A stretch of 64,000 bases of DNA from Mycolicibacterium wolinskyi (GTDB lineage: Bacteria > Actinomycetota > Actinomycetes > Mycobacteriales > Mycobacteriaceae): contig NZ_LQQA01000031.1 in NCBI RefSeq assembly GCF_002101965.1, positions 1 through 64,000 on the forward strand, in the 5' to 3' direction. The notes under the pieces are model-generated. The model was not told the DNA's origin. It did not search any database and was given only the letters and a program-made list of their open reading frames with translations. Numbering within the stretch: the stretch's first letter is position 1; each line of letters starts with the position of its first letter. The translations under genes were made by a program, and so were the position numbers. Positions 16,486 through 25,259 of the stretch are shown here, piece by piece.

Positions 16486-17355
16486 TTAGAGGCCGCGGCC
16501 CGCCATGTCCTCGAGGCGGCGGATGCGGTCGGCGATCGGCGGGTGGGTCGAGAACAGCTTGCCGATGCGCTCGCCGGCGCGGAACGGGCTCGCAATCATC
16601 AGATGCGCCTGGTCGGCGAGCTGGGGCTGTGGCGGCAGCGGCGCGGCCTCTACCCCACCGGAGATCTTGCGCAGTGCCGAGGCAAGCGCGAGCGGGTCGC
16701 CGGTCAGCTCGGCACCGGACTGGTCGGCCTGGTATTCGCGCGACCGTGACACCGCGAGCTTGACGACCGTGGCCGCGATCGGGCCGAGGAACGAAACCAG
16801 CAGCATCGCAAGAGGATTGCCGCCCTCGCGGTTGCCGCCGAACATGCTCGCGAACATCGCCATGTTGGCGAGGGCCGTGATCACCGACGCCATCGCGCCT
16901 GCCACACACGAGATGAGGATGTCGCGGTTGTAGACGTGGGAAAGCTCATGGCCCAGCACCGCACGCAGTTCGCGCTCGTTGAGGAGTTGCAGGATGCCGG
17001 TCGTACAGCACACCGCGGCGTTGCGCGGATTGCGGCCGGTGGCGAACGCATTGGGGTTGGCGGTGTCGGAGATGTAGAGGCGTGGCATCGGCTGATGCGC
17101 GGTGGTGGCCAACTCGCGGACGATCCGATAGATCTCGGGCGCCTGGACTTCGGTGATCGGCTGGGCGTGCATGGCCCGCAGCGCCAGCTTGTCGCTGTTG
17201 AAGTAGACGTAGACGTTCATGCCGACGGCGAACAGCACCGCCAGGCCAAGGATCGCGCGGCTCTGGAACAGCGCACCGATGAACACAATCAGCGCCGACA
17301 TGCCCACCAGGAGCAGGAATGTCTTGAGCCTGTTCGCGTGCGGATTCCAGGTCAT
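16486..17355 (-). CDS. htpX: Membrane zinc metalloprotease HtpX (M48)
   Basis: 289-residue membrane protease for quality control of envelope proteins. Two N-terminal membrane helices (about 12-50), zinc motif HELSH at 136-140, a further hydrophobic stretch near 148-180, and the third-ligand segment SREYQADQSGAEL near 206-218. GAGG precedes ATG 17355. It corresponds to Rv0563 and keeps its place beside grcC1, in the same direction. Confidence 0.95.
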   Translation of the reverse strand: MTWNPHANRLKTFLLLVGMSALIVFIGALFQSRAILGLAVLFAVGMNVYVYFNSDKLALRAMHAQPITEVQAPEIYRIVRELATTAHQPMPRLYISDTANPNAFATGRNPRNAAVCCTTGILQLLNERELRAVLGHELSHVYNRDILISCVAGAMASVITALANMAMFASMFGGNREGGNPLAMLLVSFLGPIAATVVKLAVSRSREYQADQSGAELTGDPLALASALRKISGGVEAAPLPPQPQLADQAHLMIASPFRAGERIGKLFSTHPPIADRIRRLEDMAGRGL

Positions 17356-17427
17356 CGGAGTTCCTCGCTTTACAAACTAGGAAAGTTGACGCCGATTCAA
17401 CGCTCAGCAACCCTCCTGGGTTCCGCA

Positions 17428-18435
17428 TCAGCCGTGGCGGTTGACCGTGTAGTCCACCAGGGACGCGAGTGCGTGGCGACCCGGCCCCTCGGGCAAGTTG
17501 GCCAGTTCCTCGCGCGCCTGGGCCGCGTAGGAGGCGACGGTCTCCTTGGCCCGCGCCATGCCCGGCGACCCGCGCAACAGGCTCAGCGCCTCGGCCACGT
17601 CCTCGTCGCGCTCAACCGGCCCGGCCAGCAGTTCGCGCAGCCGGTCGGCCTCCGGCCCGGTCTCCCGAAGCGCGTACAGCACCGGCAGCGTGTGCACGCC
17701 TTCCCGCAGGTCAGTGCCCGGAACCTTGCCCGACTCGTCGGGGTCGCTGTCGATGTCGATGATGTCGTCGGAGATCTGGAACGCCGTGCCGACGATGCCG
17801 CCGAGCCGGCTCAGCCGCTCGATCTGCTCATCGTCGGAGCCCGAGAACGTCGCGCCGAAGCGGCCCGACGCCGCGATCAGGCAGGCCGTCTTCTCGTAGA
17901 CCACCTTGAGGTAGTGGTCGATCGAGTCGACGTGGTCGGCCGCGCCCCGCGTCTCGCGCATCTGGCCGGTGACCAATTGCGCGAATGTGTCAGCAATCAC
18001 ACGCACGGCGTCCGGGCCGAGCCGCGACACGAGCCGCGACGCGGTCGCGAACAGATAGTCGCCGGCGAGGATCGCGATGTTGTTGCCCCACCGGGCGTTG
18101 GCGCTCGGGGCGCCGCGGCGCACCTGCGCCTCGTCCATCACGTCGTCGTGGTAAAGCGTCGCGAGATGCACGAGCTCGATCACCGAGCCGGCCACCGTGA
18201 CCTGCCAGGCATCGGGCTGCGGCCCGAGCTGCGCGGACAGCACCGTGAACAACGGGCGGAACCGTTTGCCACCGGCCTGGAACAGATGCTGGACGGCTTC
18301 GGCCATCAACTCGTCGGCTTTGCCCAGTTCTTCCGACATCATGTCTTCGATCCGGGCCACACCGTCGCGGACATCGGCGGCGAATGCCGCATCGCCGAAG
18401 TCAACGCCTGCCACCACGGTCGCTGGTGTCCTCAC
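17428..18435 (-). CDS. grcC1: Polyprenyl diphosphate synthase, GrcC1 type
   Basis: 335-residue trans-prenyltransferase making the menaquinone side chain. The first aspartate-rich motif DDVMD is at 97-101 and the second DDIID at 223-227, with GGKRFRP near 54-60. GTG 18435 is chosen: it is the first in-frame start before conserved sequence and lies six bases after a -10-like TATGTT. The longer open frame upstream is antisense to menJ. Divergent from menJ with only 21 bases between starts. Ortholog of Rv0562. Confidence 0.93.
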   Translation of the reverse strand: MRTPATVVAGVDFGDAAFAADVRDGVARIEDMMSEELGKADELMAEAVQHLFQAGGKRFRPLFTVLSAQLGPQPDAWQVTVAGSVIELVHLATLYHDDVMDEAQVRRGAPSANARWGNNIAILAGDYLFATASRLVSRLGPDAVRVIADTFAQLVTGQMRETRGAADHVDSIDHYLKVVYEKTACLIAASGRFGATFSGSDDEQIERLSRLGGIVGTAFQISDDIIDIDSDPDESGKVPGTDLREGVHTLPVLYALRETGPEADRLRELLAGPVERDEDVAEALSLLRGSPGMARAKETVASYAAQAREELANLPEGPGRHALASLVDYTVNRHG

Positions 18436-18456
18436 CCTGCCAACATACTGGGAAGC
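18436..18456. promoter_or_regulatory. 21-base gap with overlapping divergent leaderless promoters
   Basis: On the plus strand CATACT is followed by seven bases and the menJ GTG. On the minus strand TATGTT is followed by six bases and the grcC1 GTG. The two -10-like boxes overlap on opposite strands, so the two genes may compete for polymerase. Confidence 0.5.
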
Positions 18457-19677
18457 GTGAGCACCAATGCGGATGTGGTCGTCGTAGGAGCCGGACCAGC
18501 GGGTTCGGCAGCCGCCGCGTGGGCGGCGCGCGCCGGCCGCGACGTGCTTGTGATCGACGCCGCGCAATTCCCCCGCGACAAGGCGTGCGGTGACGGGTTG
18601 ACGCCGCGCGCGGTCGCCGAGCTCGAACGGCTCGGGATGGGGCCGTGGCTCGACACCCGCATCCGGCACCGCGGTCTGCGGATGTCGGGTTTCGGCGCGG
18701 ACGTCGAAGTGCCGTGGCCGGGCCCGTCGTTCCCGTCGACCGGGAGCGCGGTGCCGCGCACCGAGCTTGACGACCGGATCCGCTCGGTTGCCGCCGACGA
18801 CGGCGCAAAGATGCTTCTCGGCGTCAAAGCAGTTGGGGTACAGCACGATTCACAAGGGCGCGTGGACACCGTGTTGCTCGACGACGGCAGCTCGGTGAGC
18901 TGCACCGAGTTGATCGTGGCAGACGGGGCCCGCTCGACGCTCGGCCGCGTCCTCGGCCGAGCGTGGCACAAGGAAACCGTCTACGGCGTGGCCATCCGCG
19001 GCTACATCGCCACGCCGCGCGCGAACGAACCGTGGATCACGTCGCACCTCGAACTGCGCTCCCCCGAGGGCAAGGTGCTGCCGGGCTACGGCTGGATCTT
19101 CCCGCTCGGCAACGGCGAGGTGAACATCGGCGTCGGCGCGCTGGCGACCTCGAAACGGCCTGCCGACGCGGCACTTCGCCCCCTGATGTCCTACTACGCC
19201 GGCCTGCGCCGCGAGGAGTGGGGTTTCACCGGTGAGCCGCGGGCTGGGCTGTCGGCGCTGCTGCCGATGGGTGGCGCGGTGTCCGGAGTGGCCGGGCCGA
19301 ACTGGATGCTCATCGGCGATGCCGCGGCATGCGTCAACCCGCTCAACGGCGAGGGCATCGACTACGGGCTGGAGACCGGGCGGCTGGCCGCCGAACTTCT
19401 GGGCTCCGGAGATCTGTCGCGCGCGTGGCCCGCCCTGCTGACCGAGCACTACGCACGCGGGTTCTCGGTGGCGCGGCGATTGGCGCTTCTCCTCACCCTG
19501 CCGCGGTTCCTGCCATTGACGGGGCCGGTTGCCATGCGGTCGACGACGTTGATGCGGATCGCCGTGCGGGTGATGGGCAATCTGGTGACCGACGAAGACG
19601 CCGACGCGATCGCCCGAGTGTGGCGGACCGCCGGCCTCGCGTCGCGACGGCTGGATCAGCGCAAGCCGTTCAGCTGA
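18457..19677 (+). CDS. menJ: Menaquinone beta-isoprene reductase MenJ (geranylgeranyl reductase family)
   Basis: 406-residue FAD-dependent reductase that saturates one isoprene of menaquinone-9 in mycobacteria. The FAD motif GAGPAG is at 11-16, RDKACGDGLTPRA (46-58) is the geranylgeranyl reductase signature, and GDAAACVNPLNGEGI near 288-302 is the second FAD-binding motif. The C-terminal region near 345-365 is hydrophobic and may associate with the membrane. GTG 18457 is chosen; the large open frame upstream is antisense to grcC1. Ortholog of Rv0561c. Confidence 0.93.
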   Translation: MSTNADVVVVGAGPAGSAAAAWAARAGRDVLVIDAAQFPRDKACGDGLTPRAVAELERLGMGPWLDTRIRHRGLRMSGFGADVEVPWPGPSFPSTGSAVPRTELDDRIRSVAADDGAKMLLGVKAVGVQHDSQGRVDTVLLDDGSSVSCTELIVADGARSTLGRVLGRAWHKETVYGVAIRGYIATPRANEPWITSHLELRSPEGKVLPGYGWIFPLGNGEVNIGVGALATSKRPADAALRPLMSYYAGLRREEWGFTGEPRAGLSALLPMGGAVSGVAGPNWMLIGDAAACVNPLNGEGIDYGLETGRLAAELLGSGDLSRAWPALLTEHYARGFSVARRLALLLTLPRFLPLTGPVAMRSTTLMRIAVRVMGNLVTDEDADAIARVWRTAGLASRRLDQRKPFS

Positions 19678-19691
19678 GGCGGGTGAAGGCG

Positions 19692-20177
19692 CTAGCGGCC
19701 GCGGTTGAGCATCCAGATCCGCGTCGAGAGCGCGGTCGCGAACGCACACCACAGCGGATAGGGCGCGAGCACCGCCGCCCGCGGGCCTTGGGCCTGAACC
19801 GCCCGGCGCGTGAGGTCGGCGCTGCTGACGGTGAGCGCAGCCGCGGCCACCGCCGCCGCGCCCAACCGCCGCTGCGAGAAGAAGATCCACGACCAGCCGG
19901 CATTCATGACGAGGTTGGCGCCAAGCGCCGCGGTGAACGCCCGCGCTTGATCACTCCGGTTCTCGGCACGCATCTTCTCCAGCGTCGAGGCCGAGACCGC
20001 CGCGATGTCGGTGTAGAGAATCGGCCAGACGATCGGGAACGCCTGCCGCGGCGGCTGAAACGACGGCTTGCGCAGTGCGGCGTACCACGACGACTCCGCC
20101 GGGCGGCTCGCCAAACCACCGACCAGCGCGGTGGCGAGCGCTGCGGATGCGGTCTTAACCAGTGTGTTCGGTCGCAT
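19692..20177 (-). CDS. TspO/MBR family membrane protein
   Basis: 161-residue protein with five predicted membrane helices, the TspO fold. Diagnostic segments are WYAALRKPSFQPP (near 31-43), FPIVWPILYTDIA, NAGWSWIFF and the C-terminal APYPLWCAFATALSTRIWMLN. TspO proteins bind porphyrins and act in oxidative and tetrapyrrole stress. ATG 20177 gives the usual length; a start eleven codons upstream is possible. Confidence 0.9.
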   Translation of the reverse strand: MRPNTLVKTASAALATALVGGLASRPAESSWYAALRKPSFQPPRQAFPIVWPILYTDIAAVSASTLEKMRAENRSDQARAFTAALGANLVMNAGWSWIFFSQRRLGAAAVAAAALTVSSADLTRRAVQAQGPRAAVLAPYPLWCAFATALSTRIWMLNRGR

Positions 20178-20238
20178 GAAGTACTTGTTACCCGAATTCG
20201 CGCCCGGCACACCCGCGCGCGGCCTAACGTGTCAATTC

Positions 20239-22158
20239 GTGAATCCGAACCGGTACCGCCCCGGCAGTCAATTCATCGGTCGCGTCGGCGGGTTGGCAGT
20301 TGCGCTCGGCATTGGAATCGCGGTGGCCAACAGTCCGGGTATCGCGTCTGCCGAAACCGGAGAATCGACTTCGTCAGAGTCGTCGGAAAGCTCGGCCGGG
20401 CCGTCGGTCAAGTCCGCGGAGAAGGCGAAACCGGCGAAGCCGAAGAAGAACTCCATTCGGGACGCGATCAAACGCTCCGCGCAGCGGGATTCGTCAGCGT
20501 CACGTTCGGCCGACGGCGAAAAGGTGTCGTCCGCAACGGATTCGAATACTACGGACCGCCCCCAACGAACGAAGCCCCGGCGCACCGAGCGGCCGGCCGC
20601 GAAAGTGCTGTCCACGCTTGGCCTGTCGGCAGAGGCGAACAAGAATCCGGTCGAGCCGCCGCCAACACCGGCCGAGTGGGTCAAGGCCGCGATCGTGCGT
20701 CGTGAGATCGGGCATGACGCCGGCCCCGCCAAGACCGTGAAGACCGCGCCGGCAACGACTGTCGCAGCGCAGACTGTATCCGTGTCCACCGAGGACAGCC
20801 CGCTCAAGACGCCGGAGCAGTTGGTAGCCGAGCAGGTCGCCGCCAGGACCGTGAAGACCCTGCCGGTGCGGCTCATGAAAGTCGTTCTGAAAGCCGGGTT
20901 CCTGGTGGCCGGCCACCAACAGTTCCCGGGCGGTCCCGACGCTGACAACCTCGCCGCGCTGGACAACGCCGTCGACGAATTCGTTTTGGCCGCAGCGTTT
21001 CAGCAGCAACTGCTCAACCCGATGAATCCGAAGTTCGTCACGCAGGTCGCGCCACCGCACACGTGGAACGGCCAGAGTGCGGGCGGTACGCGGATCCTCT
21101 ACGACAATCCCGACACCATCTACCGCTTCACCGGGGTCAGCGCATCGTCGGAGTACGTCATCAGGGGCCAGTTCTACGACGTCGACGGCGACGGGGACTT
21201 CCGCGACGACATGCCGGCCGATACGAGCTTCAGCGTGCTGGAGGGCACGGCCGGGACGACATCGCAACTGCTCACGGTCGACGACGAATTCGAGATCGAC
21301 GACGACGGCACGTTCGAGATCACGGTGAGCGCCGAACCCGCCGACGGTCGGCCGAACCACCTGCAGCTAACTCCGGGCTCCACCATCATCGCGTCCCGAA
21401 ACACGTTGGGCGACTGGAACGCCGAGAAGCCGATGGGCCTGGAGATCCAACGCGTCGGCGGCCCGCCCGACAGCCTGTTCGCTCAGCTGGGCGGCTTCAC
21501 GTTCCTCGGCTCGGTGGTGAATCAGAGCCCGGTGCTGACGTCGATCGTGTCGGCCATCCCGCCGCTGCCGAACATGCCGCCCGCGGTGCGTGGCACGGTC
21601 ACGGCGCTGATCCTGATCGTGCGAGGCGCCAACGAGCAGGCCAAGTACATGGAGTTGGCGACCGCGGGCGATCCCAACGTGATGAGTGAGCCGGCCAGCA
21701 ACGCGGAGTTCCTGGCGAACCAGAAGCAGAGCAACGGCCAGTTCCAGCTCGACGACGACGAAGCCTTGGTGCTGACGATCGATCCGGGCGACGCGGGCTA
21801 CTTCGTCGTACCGACCTACAACGACTGGACCATCACCGACAACTACTGGGACCAGCCGACCAGCCTCAACAACGACCAGATGACGGCGAACCCGGACGGC
21901 ACCTATACCGTCGTCATCTCGCCGACCGATCCTGGTGCGGCGAACTGGGTTTCGACGGGCGGCCTGAACCAGGGTCTGATCTCGATCCGATTCCAGAACC
22001 TCGGCGGCGATCCGAACAACGCGCCGCGGATCGTCAGTCAGCAGGTCGTGTCGCATGACGAGTTGGACGACCTACCGAACGTGGAGTTCGTGACACCCGA
22101 GGAGCGCGAGCAGCAGCTCACGGAGCGCAGGGCCGGCTTCGACAAGCGGTGGGTGTAG
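20239..22158 (+). CDS. Large exported protein with DUF1214-like C-terminus
   Basis: 639-residue precursor. The N-terminus is a signal peptide (hydrophobic GGLAVALGIGIAVA, cleavage near SPGIASA). A low-complexity Ser/Lys/Arg-rich region of about 150 residues follows (SSESSESS, AKPAKPKKN), probably a cell-wall spacer. The C-terminal part (about 240-639) is acidic; GTYTVVISPTDPGAANWVSTGG near 555-576 resembles DUF1214-type domains. GTG 20239 is chosen because the signal peptide begins there. No enzyme residues can be assigned. Confidence 0.75.
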   Translation: MNPNRYRPGSQFIGRVGGLAVALGIGIAVANSPGIASAETGESTSSESSESSAGPSVKSAEKAKPAKPKKNSIRDAIKRSAQRDSSASRSADGEKVSSATDSNTTDRPQRTKPRRTERPAAKVLSTLGLSAEANKNPVEPPPTPAEWVKAAIVRREIGHDAGPAKTVKTAPATTVAAQTVSVSTEDSPLKTPEQLVAEQVAARTVKTLPVRLMKVVLKAGFLVAGHQQFPGGPDADNLAALDNAVDEFVLAAAFQQQLLNPMNPKFVTQVAPPHTWNGQSAGGTRILYDNPDTIYRFTGVSASSEYVIRGQFYDVDGDGDFRDDMPADTSFSVLEGTAGTTSQLLTVDDEFEIDDDGTFEITVSAEPADGRPNHLQLTPGSTIIASRNTLGDWNAEKPMGLEIQRVGGPPDSLFAQLGGFTFLGSVVNQSPVLTSIVSAIPPLPNMPPAVRGTVTALILIVRGANEQAKYMELATAGDPNVMSEPASNAEFLANQKQSNGQFQLDDDEALVLTIDPGDAGYFVVPTYNDWTITDNYWDQPTSLNNDQMTANPDGTYTVVISPTDPGAANWVSTGGLNQGLISIRFQNLGGDPNNAPRIVSQQVVSHDELDDLPNVEFVTPEEREQQLTERRAGFDKRWV

Positions 22159-22182
22159 AACTCGCGCATCGACTGCACAGCA

Positions 22183-23175
22183 TCACCCGACGTAGCGCAG
22201 CACTCCGAGAATCCCCTGCTCGTCGTTTTCGCCTGGGACACTCACACATTCGGCCAACGCCTCGCGCACGGAATCGGCGCACATCTCCGTGCCGATGAAC
22301 ACCAGCGCCGTGCGGTGTGGCTCGCCGCTCCCCCACCGCTGCTTTTCGAACCGCAACGACGAGCCGACCAGCTGCATGACGAACTTGCGGCCCGATCCGG
22401 CGGCGCCGAAGTCGACGAAGCCTTTCGCCCGGTAGAGACCCGCGGGCCGGTTCTGCAGGAACGCCATGAACCGGCGCGGGTCGAGCGGAGTCTCTGAGAT
22501 GAGCTCGACGCTCTGAAACGCGGCGTGCTCGTGCTCGTGGTGATCGTGGTCCGCCCACAGCATTTCGTCGAGACTCAGCTGCCCGGCACGCGGTGCCTGC
22601 TCAGACGGGTCGATCAACAGAGCCGGGTCCAGCCGGCCGAACTCGGTCGGCACGATGGGCACGCGCGGGCTGAGCGTGGCCACTTTCGCCCTCACGGCCG
22701 CGAGCTCGTCGGCGCTCACCTGGTCGGCCTTGTTGAGCACGACGAGATCGGCGACCCGCACGCTGTGCCCGAGATCGCCCCGCGCGGATTCCACGGCGTC
22801 GACCACGAGCACGAGCCCGGCGTAGTGATAGCGCTTGTCGTCGGCGGTGGCGATCGTGCGCGCGAGCGCGGCGGGCTCGGCCAGGCCACTGGCTTCCACG
22901 ACGATGAGGTCCAGACGTGGCTTGACCGCGGCGAGCTTGCCGAGCATCTCACCGGCTTCCTCGGCGTCGACCGCACAGCAGATGCAACCGTTGGAGAGCG
23001 ACGCCATCGCGTCGACCTGGCCGGCCACGAGCATGGCGTCGATGTTGACGGCGCCGAAGTCGTTCACCAGAGCGCCGATGCGCACGCCGCGGCTGTTCCG
23101 CAACAGATGGTTGAGCAACGTCGTCTTGCCGGCGCCGAGGTAGCCCGCGATCGCCAACACAGGTACCGATTTCAC
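22183..23175 (-). CDS. CobW/COG0523 GTPase, putative zinc metallochaperone
   Basis: 330-residue G3E GTPase. The P-loop GYLGAGKTT is near 11-19, the metal-binding CICC motif at Cys64, 66 and 67, NKAD near 150, and a His-rich loop DHDHHEHEH near 210. The C-terminal CobW_C domain is present. No cobalamin gene is nearby, so the zinc-chaperone branch fits better. The GTG 23175 is leaderless-like (TAGGAT, six bases, GTG), and a Zur-box-like sequence overlaps the promoter. Confidence 0.9.
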   Translation of the reverse strand: MKSVPVLAIAGYLGAGKTTLLNHLLRNSRGVRIGALVNDFGAVNIDAMLVAGQVDAMASLSNGCICCAVDAEEAGEMLGKLAAVKPRLDLIVVEASGLAEPAALARTIATADDKRYHYAGLVLVVDAVESARGDLGHSVRVADLVVLNKADQVSADELAAVRAKVATLSPRVPIVPTEFGRLDPALLIDPSEQAPRAGQLSLDEMLWADHDHHEHEHAAFQSVELISETPLDPRRFMAFLQNRPAGLYRAKGFVDFGAAGSGRKFVMQLVGSSLRFEKQRWGSGEPHRTALVFIGTEMCADSVREALAECVSVPGENDEQGILGVLRYVG

Positions 23176-23194
23176 CCGGCCATCCTAAAGTTGT

Positions 23195-23209
23195 TGGGAA
23201 TTGTTTTCA
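23195..23209 (-). promoter_or_regulatory. Zur-box-like sequence in front of the CobW gene
   Basis: On the minus strand TGAAAACAATTCCCA, close to the mycobacterial Zur box TGAAAATnATTTTCA (left half exact, right half diverged). It lies about 20 bases upstream of the start codon. Confidence 0.4.
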
Positions 23210-23330
23210 GTAAGCGGGTTCACATTGAGCCGCTTGCAGATGCCAGTGAGTGTTCACATCGCCGTTCAGGCCATCGTCTTGCGCTGGAGGAGGTTGCCGC
23301 ACAGTCCCTTTCATTGGACGCGACCGTTGC

Positions 23331-23357
23331 GCCCGCCTATGCGCGACATTGTCGCTG
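23331..23357 (+). repeat. GCCCGCCTAT/AGCGAC palindromic element, copy 1
   Basis: GCCCGCCTAT followed by GCGCGACATTGTCGCTG. The core is the palindrome GCGACATTGTCGC. Confidence 0.7.
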
Positions 23358-23457
23358 AGATCGCCAACCTGGCACCGCCTGTCACGCAGGCACCAACTTT
23401 GCGATTCACATCTGACTCCGGCATCGCATTGGCAACAGTCGCAACAGTTTTCGGGTT

Positions 23458-23485
23458 GCCCGCCTATCAGCGACAAAGTCGCTCG
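23458..23485 (+). repeat. GCCCGCCTAT/AGCGAC palindromic element, copy 2
   Basis: GCCCGCCTAT followed by CAGCGACAAAGTCGCTCG, same orientation as copy 1, 127 bases further on. Confidence 0.7.
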
Positions 23486-23593
23486 CAATCGGGCAGCTCA
23501 GATCGTGAGACTCACGTGGCTGATGAGCGTGGTGGGCTTGATGTGATTCGCCGCTTGGTGACGAAGGGACAAATGTTGCGCCAGAGGCGTTTT

Positions 23594-23620
23594 CAGCGAC
23601 ATTGTCGCTCATAGGCGGGC
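23594..23620 (-). repeat. GCCCGCCTAT/AGCGAC palindromic element, copy 3 (inverted)
   Basis: CAGCGACATTGTCGCTCAT then AGGCGGGC, the reverse complement arrangement of copies 1 and 2. Confidence 0.7.
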
Positions 23621-23650
23621 ACAGGGATACCCCGCTCCCCGCGCCGACAA

Positions 23651-24340
23651 TTACAACGGTTTCGTCGCCGCATGCAGCGCGACAATCCCGCCCGTCAGAT
23701 TGCGCCAGCGCACCTGAGACCACCCGGCGTCGCCGATCTGACGTGCCAACTCGGTTTGCGTCGGCCAGGCCCGGATCGACTCGGCGAGGTACACGTAGGC
23801 GTCGGGATTGCTCGACACCGCGCTCGCCATCCGCGGCAGCGCCTGCATCAGGTACTCCTTGTAGAGCGTCGCGAACATGCGATTGGTCGGCGTGGAGAAC
23901 TCACACACCACCAGGCGCCCACCCGGCCGTGTCACGCGGGCCATCTCGCGCAACCCCGCCACGTGGTCGACGACATTGCGCAGCCCGAAGCTGATCGTCA
24001 CCGCATCGAACACGCCGTCGGCGAACGGGAGCCGCGTCGCGTCGGCACCCACCTTGGGCACCGGCCGGCCGGCACCGGCGGCCAACATGCCGACCGAGAA
24101 GTCCGCGGCGACGCACCACGCCCCTGACGTCGCGAGCTCGACCGTCGACACCGCAGTGCCTGCCGCCAGGTCGAGCACCTTGTCACCAGGTCCGATGCGC
24201 AACGCGGAGCGGGTCTCGCGGCGCCAGAACCGGTCCTGCCCGAGCGAGAGCACGGTGTTGGTCAGGTCGTAGCGCCGCGCCACGGCGTCGAACATCGACG
24301 CGACTTCGTGGGGGTTCTTCTCCAGGCTGGCTCGACTCAC
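23651..24340 (-). CDS. menG: Demethylmenaquinone methyltransferase
   Basis: 229-residue SAM-dependent methyltransferase (UbiE/MenG) making menaquinone from demethylmenaquinone. SAM motif I is LDLAAGTA near 49-56, and the family signature SFGLRNVVDH near 117-126 followed by GGRLVVCEF near 142-150. GTG 24340 is used; it stands seven bases after TAGCGT, a leaderless arrangement. Ortholog of Rv0558, close to mgtA and menD as in M. tuberculosis. Confidence 0.94.
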   Translation of the reverse strand: MSRASLEKNPHEVASMFDAVARRYDLTNTVLSLGQDRFWRRETRSALRIGPGDKVLDLAAGTAVSTVELATSGAWCVAADFSVGMLAAGAGRPVPKVGADATRLPFADGVFDAVTISFGLRNVVDHVAGLREMARVTRPGGRLVVCEFSTPTNRMFATLYKEYLMQALPRMASAVSSNPDAYVYLAESIRAWPTQTELARQIGDAGWSQVRWRNLTGGIVALHAATKPL

Positions 24341-24410
24341 GTCGCCGACGCTACCTGTGAACTTCCGTAATCCGGGAATGGGGACAGCCGCAGGCCCGCT
24401 GTAGCCCGAT

Positions 24411-25235
24411 ATGAGTGCAAAAGTCTGGTTCATCACTGGTGCGTCACGCGGCTTCGGGCGGGAGTGGACGATCGCGGCCCTCGAACGCGGCGACAAGGTC
24501 GCCGCGACCGCCCGCGACACCTCGACCCTCACCGACCTGGCCGACAAATACGGCGATGCGCTGCTTGCGCTCAGACTCGACGTGAACGACCGCGAAGCCG
24601 ACTTCGCCGCGGTCAAGCAGGCCCATGATCATTTCGGCCGCCTCGACATCGTCGTCAACAACGCCGGCTACGGACAGTTCGGGTTCATCGAGGAGCTGTC
24701 GGAGGCCGAGGCCCGCGAGCAGATCGAAACCAACGTGTTCGGCGCGCTGTGGATCACCCAGGCCGCGTTGCCGTACCTGCGCGCGCAGGGCAGCGGGCAC
24801 ATCATCCAGGTGTCGTCGATCGGGGGGATCACCGCGTTCCCGCTCGTGGGCATGTACCACGCGTCGAAGTGGGCGCTGGAGGGTTTCTCGCAGTCGCTGG
24901 CCCAGGAGGTCGCGCCGTTCGGCATCCATGTGACGCTGATCGAGCCGGGCGGGTTCGACACCGACTGGGCCGGATCGTCGGCCAAGCACGCCACGCCGCT
25001 GCCCGCGTACGACGAGGCCCGCGAAGCCGCCCAACGGGCCCGGGCCCAGCGCACCGCGAAGTCCGGTGATCCGAAAGCATCGGCCGCCGCGGTGCTCAAG
25101 ATCGTCGATGCCGAGAATCCGCCGCTGCGGGTGTTCTTCGGCGAGCTGCCGCTGCAACTGGCCAAGGCCGACTACGAGAGCCGGCTGAAAACCTGGGAGG
25201 AATGGCAGCCGGTTTCGATCGAGGCACAAGGGTAG
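24411..25235 (+). CDS. Short-chain dehydrogenase/reductase
   Basis: 274-residue classical SDR. The cofactor motif TGASRGFG is at 9-16, NNAGYG near 83-88, the catalytic Ser in QVSSIGGI near 134-141 and YHASK near 149-153. An Arg after the second strand (ATARDT) suggests NADP(H). The C-terminal LYS/ARG-rich end is typical. It starts divergently from menG and is followed by an alpha/beta hydrolase gene after 24 bases. The substrate is not evident. Confidence 0.9.
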   Translation: MSAKVWFITGASRGFGREWTIAALERGDKVAATARDTSTLTDLADKYGDALLALRLDVNDREADFAAVKQAHDHFGRLDIVVNNAGYGQFGFIEELSEAEAREQIETNVFGALWITQAALPYLRAQGSGHIIQVSSIGGITAFPLVGMYHASKWALEGFSQSLAQEVAPFGIHVTLIEPGGFDTDWAGSSAKHATPLPAYDEAREAAQRARAQRTAKSGDPKASAAAVLKIVDAENPPLRVFFGELPLQLAKADYESRLKTWEEWQPVSIEAQG

Positions 25236-25246
25236 GCCGGGCGGCG

Positions 25247-25252
25247 TAGGTT
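25247..25252 (+). promoter_or_regulatory. -10 element of leaderless hydrolase promoter
   Basis: TAGGTT, seven bases, then ATG 25260. The hydrolase gene may therefore have its own promoter as well as read-through from the SDR gene. Confidence 0.45.
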
Positions 25253-25259
25253 AGGCGCC

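Larger units (their letters stand above)
23176..23650. other. 475-base non-coding region with palindromic elements
   Basis: Lies between the CobW gene start and the menG stop. Open frames crossing it are not protein-like. It holds the Zur-like box and three copies of a GCCCGCCTAT/AGCGAC..GTCGCT element, and is less GC-rich than its flanks. Confidence 0.7.

Noticed and set aside
16936..18456. Long plus-strand frame leading into menJ
   Set aside because: It covers htpX and grcC1 in antisense and has no conserved features; menJ begins at the FAD motif.
23201..23614. Plus-strand open frames in the gap between the CobW gene and menG
   Set aside because: They are created by the palindromic repeats and show no protein-like composition.
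23331..23620. Possible CRISPR array
   Set aside because: Only three units, one inverted, unequal spacing and no cas genes.
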